Made by a program: the position numbers and the translations under genes
Shown here: positions 58,648-64,000 of the stretch, piece by piece
How positions within the stretch are numbered: position 1 is the first letter of the stretch
How the letters are laid out: each line of letters opens with the position of its first letter
Notes under the pieces: model-generated
Database searches by the model: none
Seen by the model: the letters and a program-made list of their open reading frames with translations, nothing else
What the model was told of the DNA's origin: nothing
Source: Berghia stephanieae
Taxonomy: Eukaryota; Mollusca; Gastropoda; Nudibranchia; Aeolidiidae
Assembly: GCA_034508935.3 (NCBI GenBank)
Contig: CM067444.1
Coordinates: 32,919,091-32,983,090 of the forward strand
DNA: 64,000 nt
Direction: 5' to 3'

Positions 58648-58905
58648 CAGACCTGCCAACTTAAAAATTTAAAAATTCGTAGTTTTTAGGAGGTAGAAAT
58701 TGTGGTCTCCATCGTTAACTTTATAGATCAACAATTTACGTTCACAAAGAACACATAACAATTCAAAATCCTCAAAATTATGAATTCTGGCGTCAACGGT
58801 CATTTTCAATAAGTTTTAATGACTTTGAGGTGCTCATAAAGTTCTGAAATTGGAATCCAAATTTCGTAATTCTATGAATTTTTTGTAGTAGTTCGCAGGT
58901 CTGGT
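58648..58905 (+). mobile_element. MITE family I, with clear termini
   Basis: Ends CGCAGACCTGCCAACTTAAA and inverse CCAGACCTGCGAAC share CAGACCTGC. AAATTCGTAG lies inside both ends. About 255 bp. 58906-59270 holds nothing I recognise. Confidence 0.7.
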
Positions 58906-59274
58906 GTACGCCCTAGAGCACTTTGTGGATTCTGCTCGCTGTATTAATGATTTATCATATCACATTACATTACATTCTACACTAGGCATGTATGCAACTG
59001 GACATGTCGACCACTGTTGTAAAAATATTATTATAACACAGCTCTACTCATTTACATATTAGATTTTAATTAGTTCAGATCGACGGTTCAGATCGTTATT
59101 TAAAGTTCAGATCAGAAATGTATAAATAAATGAATAATTTAAACGTCAATTAATAGATGGGTAGAAAAACGAAGGTCAGAGGAAAGAGAAAAAATATCAA
59201 TATTGTGTTATAATAATAATATATGACACACAAGGTCAGAAAAGAGTTTTATATCGGGGTGTATCGGAGACCTC

Positions 59275-59500
59275 TGAACAGGGAATTTATAGATGGTATG
59301 CGCTTGGCTAAGAAGCTCACAACATTGCCATCCGGAATAATAACGGACCAACACACAAAATTATGTGTTCCCTTGAATGTTTATAGTCTGGATAATACAG
59401 TTTAGTGAGAATTACTCATAAACGCGGATGGCAAAAAAAAAAACAAAAAAAAAACAACAAAAACAATAACAAAGGCCGGAGTGACGTCAACTTCGATCTA
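59275..59500 (+). mobile_element. MITE family E
   Basis: TATGCGCTTGGCTAAGAAGC, CAACATTGCCATCCGGAATA, AATACAGTTTAGTGAGAATT and GTGACGTCAACTTCGATCTA in family order, with an expanded A-rich spot. Confidence 0.75.
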
Positions 59501-59599
59501 TCTGTTCTATAGAATTAAATGGATAAGAAGAAATACAAAGTTTGAATTTCCTTCACTTTTAGAAATTGTGGTTATATTTTCTTCACCATCACGAATAGA

Positions 59600-59790
59600 A
59601 GGAACGAAGTTGACGTCACTCAGCACTTAAAAATTATTTTTTTTTGATTAAACAGCCTATTTGTGATTAGTTCTCACTAAATTATATCAATCCGACTACC
59701 TACAAAAGTTAAAGATTGCCCACAATTTTTGTGTGTTGGTATGTTTCATACAGCAATCGGATGTTGTGAGTATTTTACCAAAACGCAGAG
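59600..59790 (-). mobile_element. MITE family E, diverged inverse copy
   Basis: GAAGTTGACGTCACTCAGCA, TTAGTTCTCACTAAATTATA, GTGTGTTGGTATGTTTCATA and GGATGTTGTGAGTATTTTAC. Forms an inverted pair with 59275-59500. Confidence 0.6.
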
Positions 59791-60353
59791 CATCAAAAAA
59801 CAAACAAACCCCAAGGTTCATATGTGTGGCTATAAATTCAATTTTCAGCAGCTTGTTCATCCCGACATAATACCGTTTTGAGGAAGTGAGTCATATATTA
59901 TTATTATATTGAGATTAAAAATAAAAATAACTTAACCTCAAACATGTCTTCGTCCACCAATTATCAGATTGGATCCATTGTATATAATATATAATAATAT
60001 ATATAAACATTTCAAGTATATAATACATATACACACATAATTTTTTTTAACAAACTAAAAGGTCTATTTATAGACATTTGCTTACGTAATTATACGTTAT
60101 ACGTCATAGGTAATAGGTCTTGTCTATCATGACATTCATTGTATGTATTAATATCATTTTGCCCTCTTCCCCCTCTCCCCCTTTGAAAGACACATCCCGA
60201 CGGAACAAAAATGGATGTAAGTCTAGCATAATATTCTTCATCCTATTTTTCCCCTCCCCTCTCCCCTCCCACCCCTTCCCATCTTCTACATTACATCATT
60301 ACATTCTCTTCCCCCTCCCCCCACCCCACCCCCACCCCGACGTACATTTATTT

Positions 60354-60496
60354 GCAGGTCTGACAACCGAACGCAATTATGGGCTTGATTCCACATTGTG
60401 GTATTTGAGAATATAATTTTGTGCTGGCTTGAGAATATTTCAATTACAACAATGAGTCCCTTCTAGTAACAATTTGAGTTAAAAGATCTGCAAATA
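60354..60496 (+). mobile_element. MITE family H, complete
   Basis: Ends TTTGCAGGTCTGAC and inverse ATTTGCAGATCT. The interior has CAATTATGGGCTTGATT and TTACAACAATGAG. About 140 bp. Confidence 0.65.
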
Positions 60497-60827
60497 AGTG
60501 AACGTGGGCCCCACCCCAAAACACTCATATAGTTTATTTATTAGATGCTTCATATCATCACCGAGAGACCTCGAAATTAGAAAAGAATATTTTTCCCCAT
60601 TTAAATTGGTAAATTCACAATTAGAATATCGTATCGAAACCTTTCAAAATTAAATCATTTATCAATCCAATATATATCAAATAAAGTAAGGGATTCTCTC
60701 TTTATTTCATTGCATAACCACGTCTGCTCGGCGCCCCCTTTTTTTCCATTCTCGGACGGTACCACAATCACACACATCATAGCTGAAATGAACACATGTC
60801 AAGCAGACGATATCGTTGGCCCTTCAG

Positions 60828-61025
60828 ATTCATATAGATAGTTCGAAGATGACGTCACTCAGGTCTTTGTTATTGTATTTTGCCATCCGCGTTTATGAGT
60901 AATGCTCACTGAACTGTATTAACGTGACTATAAACGTTCATGGATACACACAGTTTTGTGTGTTGGTCCGCTATACTTCCGGATGGCAATGTTATGAGCT
61001 TCTTAGCCAAGCGCATACTCTCTAT
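60828..61025 (-). mobile_element. MITE family E, well-preserved inverse copy
   Basis: GATGACGTCACTCAGGTCTT, TGCCATCCGCGTTTATGAG, TGTGTTGGTCCGCTATACTT and CTTCTTAGCCAAGCGCATAC. 61026-61910 holds nothing I recognise. Confidence 0.75.
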
Positions 61026-61915
61026 AACTTTCAATCAAATATTTGTACCAGCGTAACATTTCACAGTATAACACTACGATTCTATCTACGCATTAATGTG
61101 TCAAACCATTATGATAAATACTCACAAACTAAAGGAACACTCGGTCAAACTGGGTAGCCATGTATTGAAAGGGTGTTTGGACCAAGGCTGTGTGTGCGTG
61201 TCCTGGTTTGGACACAACTCATTGACAGGGATTTACGACGATTTAGTTTAGTGGGTATGATATGTTTGCCAAGTGCCACGCCCAACACAACTCAGGCCTC
61301 AAAGTAATCGCTCATTGTCACTGGCCCAGTTACTCACCGTGGTCACCATAAGGTCGCAGGATTAATCCTTAAATTGTGTTTGGTAATGAAATTAAATACC
61401 CACAAATGAAGTTGGTAGCCATGCTATTCAGAATTGTTATAATGTAACCCCTGAAACGTAGAAAACTCATTTGGATTAAATTGATTAGGAATTTATCCCA
61501 TTTCGAGGTCTGTCCTTTTTTCATATTCGTGTACTTTGTAGAATTATTTTCAATTTGATTTTAGGTGTAAAACAATGCGGTGGTTTTTTTTTTAAATAAG
61601 GCTTTTCAATTATTTATTGAATTAAAGGGTTTTGTCGTTTTGTTTTTGTGTCTCGAAATTGTTGTTGGCTGGGTGACAGTTTAATGTTTTGTATGATAAC
61701 AAATAATACACATTTGTGAACTAATATATAAATCTATAAACAAATAAATTAATAATTACATAAATAAAAAAATAAATATATTTAATAAAGTAAATAAACA
61801 ATGAGAAAATAAAGTAAGAAATAAGAAGAGTAAGAAAAGAAGAAGAAAAAATCAGCGAAAAGCAACATTTCTGACAAAAGTCAACAAATCACATTCGCTC
61901 TTTGTTATGTATTGC

Positions 61916-61916
<1 letters not shown>

Positions 61917-61951
<35 letters not shown>
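61917..61951. repeat. Poly-C tract
   Basis: About 35 C in a row. Confidence 0.9.
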
Positions 61952-62184
61952 ATCAATCCCCAATTACACACACCACCTCCCATGCTGGCTTCCAACACCG
62001 ACTCACTAACTATTCACATTATTATAATCTTTTTGTTCAAAATGCACCACCACACCAATTGTCACACCTCGTTTAATGCATGCAACCATTCCACGCACGT
62101 TCCTTTGGTCGCACCCTGCACCCTACACCATGCACTTGCTTTCTTTCTTATTATTATTAGGCTGTTTTCTTTTTCTTCCCGCAG

Positions 62185-62275
62185 GATTTCACGCTGTATG
62201 ATGTTATCTATAGTTGCCATCGTTGTCGTCGTCTTTGTCGGTCTATTTCTGCTCATTCTCCTCCTCTCCTCCTCC
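62185..62275 (+). CDS. Candidate transmembrane exon (end not defined)
   Basis: The acceptor is strong (TTTTCTTTTTCTTCCCGCAG). In the frame where the first base completes a codon, the product is ISRCMMLSIVAIVVVVFVG followed by LFLLILLL, a textbook membrane helix with a basic residue ahead of it. The exon then runs into the 62262-62545 microsatellite and no donor can be picked. It could belong to the gene starting at 56360. The GT-rich DNA next to a microsatellite could also make such a frame by chance. Confidence 0.25.
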
Positions 62276-62381
62276 TCCTCCTCCTCCTCCTCCTCCTCTT
62301 CTTCCTTCTTCTTCTTCTTTCTTCTTCTTCTTCTTCTCTTCTTCTTCTTCTTCTTCTTCTTCTTCTTCTTCTACTACTACT

Positions 62382-62459
<78 letters not shown>

Positions 62460-62481
62460 TTCTTCTTCTCTCTTCTTCTTT

Positions 62482-62512
<31 letters not shown>

Positions 62513-62545
62513 TTATTATTTTTATTATTATTATTATTATTATCT
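62262..62545. repeat. Compound (CCT)n-(CTT)n-(CTA)n-(CTT)n-(TTA)n array
   Basis: Five blocks of trinucleotides, each differing from the next by one base, over about 285 bp. The poly-Ser, poly-Phe, poly-Thr and poly-Leu frames are artefacts. Confidence 0.95.
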
Positions 62546-62865
62546 ATCTATTATTATTCTATTTTATTATGTTCTCGTGAATGTTGTTTCTTTGTTTCTT
62601 TTAGTCTATTTTCTTGTTGCTGGTACTATTTTTTTGTTGTTTTTGTTATTGTTTTGCTTCTCATTACCGTCCTTTCCCTCTCCTTCTCCCCCTCTCCCTC
62701 TCATATTCTTACCCCTCCTCCTACTCGACCTCCTTTAAAAATCACTGGGTTTTAATTTTCCTCCTCGCTCTAAGTCGTGACCGCCCAATGAACGCATTCA
62801 TTTAACGCCTCCCCGGCCACCAAAACTGATAACCCTACACTTTATAATTGAGATTTTAAAATAAT

Positions 62866-63150
62866 TTGAGCTTTTATATAGCGCAATATCCACTGAACGT
62901 GCTCAACGCGCTTTACAAGGGGTCCCTGGTCAACAGCAACACTTAACATGTAGGGCGTGATTTGACGCCTGTTAGGCGATATTGAAATTTTTTTCTGACA
63001 GAGACAACGCTGTATACTCGCTTTACGGTAAGAGAATGTGAATAAAGAGTCTTTATCAAGGACTCAACTGTACGCCGAGCGAAGGCTCGAACCCAGGACC
63101 TTCCGATCCGAAGCGAGTGTCATACCACAAGACCACATAGCCGCACTTTG
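62866..63150 (-). mobile_element. SINE family B, full length
   Basis: Head GCGGCTATGTGGTCTTGTGG, B box GGTTCGAGCC, the conserved body, and tail TTGTAAAGCGCGTTGAGCAC...ATTGCGCTATATAAAAGC. A few body bases are missing near 63010. Confidence 0.85.
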
Positions 63151-63367
63151 ATGATCTTAAACTGAAGACTGAAGTACTATAACATAGAGGGCTGTCCCAA
63201 CATTCCGATTACATGTATTATTAGTCTGTATCATATAGAATCGGGATTTACTGCACAGCTTAGCTTTGCTCGCTTTAATCAATAATAATAATATTTGAGA
63301 CCAATGTCCCCAAAAACGATATTAATCTTTATCTCGGGATGAATCCGTAACTAGGTGTACATCTTTG

Positions 63368-63475
63368 CAGGTCTGTTAACCGAAAGCAATTATGGCTTTG
63401 ACTTAACATTGTTGTAATGGACAATATTCTGTTTTGTTTTGAAAGTTCTTTCATTACAACGAGAAACCACTGTTT
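63368..63475 (+). mobile_element. MITE family H, right end unclear
   Basis: TTTGCAGGTCTGTTAACCGA, CAATTATGGC and AACATTGTTGTAATGGACAA, then ATTACAACGAGAAACC. A (TTTTG)n run follows at 63480-63540. Confidence 0.6.
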
Positions 63476-63596
63476 TGTTCTTGTTGTGTTTTTTGTTTTG
63501 TTTTTTGTTTTTTGTTTTGTTTATTTTCTATTCCTTTTTTTCATTTTATTATTTTGATGTAGTTGTTGTTATTGTGTGAGTGATGGTGTTTGTGTA

Positions 63597-63610
<14 letters not shown>

Positions 63611-63635
<25 letters not shown>

Positions 63636-63656
63636 AATAAAGAGAGAAAGAGAGAA

Positions 63657-63711
<55 letters not shown>

Positions 63712-63730
63712 TAGAGAGAAAGAGAAAGAA

Positions 63731-63820
<90 letters not shown>
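63611..63820. repeat. (TG)n then (GA)n microsatellite
   Basis: TG to 63619, then about 200 bp of GA with GAAA and GCGA interruptions. Confidence 0.95.
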
Positions 63821-63970
63821 GGTCCCGCACTTTATCAATTCAGCTACTAATATCCTTACAATGAATTACTCGGACACAGCTCTTCTTTATCGTAGCAACG
63901 ATTTCTGTTTTACAGTTTACCCCAAACCCCCAAAAACATGACGCCCTCCACTTTTTAACCTGTGACCTGC

Positions 63971-64000
63971 CATAGTCTGGATAACCCGTATTGAAAAATT
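63971..64000. mobile_element. Left end of a family F foldback MITE, cut by the window edge
   Basis: TAGTCTGGATAACCCGTATT resembles the outer terminus CTCTGGAAAACCCCATATT of the copy at 29800. Confidence 0.45.

Noticed and set aside
61907-62755. 282-aa frame
   Set aside because: Spans a poly-C tract and a compound trinucleotide array. Only the short helix-coding part at 62185-62275 is kept, as a weak exon candidate.

Overview
This window is metazoan nuclear DNA, most likely from a mollusc or another lophotrochozoan. It is AT-rich, has spliced genes with GT-AG introns, and is packed with tRNA-derived SINEs, small inverted-repeat elements and very long microsatellites. The species cannot be fixed from the sequence. 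There is no sign of bacterial, plasmid or organelle DNA, and no CRISPR array.

Three host genes can be supported. (1) A complete four-exon plus-strand gene (10885-19316) encodes a 150-aa single-pass membrane protein. It has a signal peptide, exactly six lumenal cysteines (C-x13-C-x3-CC-x6-CC), one membrane segment and two PPxY motifs, the build of the Shisa/WBP1/VOPP1/CYYR1 (STMC6) superfamily. All four exons join in phase, but each is too short to stand out as an ORF. A diverged second copy of its signal-peptide exon lies 0.5 kb downstream of exon 1. (2) A complete nine-exon minus-strand gene (55536 down to 41392) encodes GOPC/PIST/CAL, the Golgi PDZ and coiled-coil protein (446 aa). (3) Divergent from GOPC and sharing its upstream CpG-rich interval is the first coding exon of a secreted or membrane protein (56360-56485, plus strand). 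Its later exons are uncertain, and a candidate transmembrane exon sits at 62185.

Layout: 0-10.8 kb holds repeats only: copy 1 of a 2.7-kb terminal-inverted-repeat (TIR) element, small MITEs, SINEs and large microsatellites. 10.9-19.3 kb is the STMC6-type gene with repeat-filled introns. 20.1-24.7 kb is a three-level nest: a foldback element split by copy 2 of the 2.7-kb element, itself split by a 2-kb concatemer of SINE-containing units flanked by one 12-bp target duplication. 24.7-41 kb is intergenic and dominated by a roughly 0.5-kb retroposon-like family. 41-55.5 kb is GOPC; its introns hold a decayed pogo transposon, a 5'-truncated LINE and several SINEs. 55.5-64 kb holds the divergent promoter region, the start of gene 3, more MITEs and long microsatellites.

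The genes do not form an operon or pathway. The strongest points for follow-up are the STMC6-type gene with its duplicated signal exon, the nested SINE concatemer, a MITE that inserted into its own inverted copy, and the unidentified divergent gene next to GOPC. No LTR retroelement or other virus-like copy was recognised. All calls come from reading the sequence; no database search was possible.
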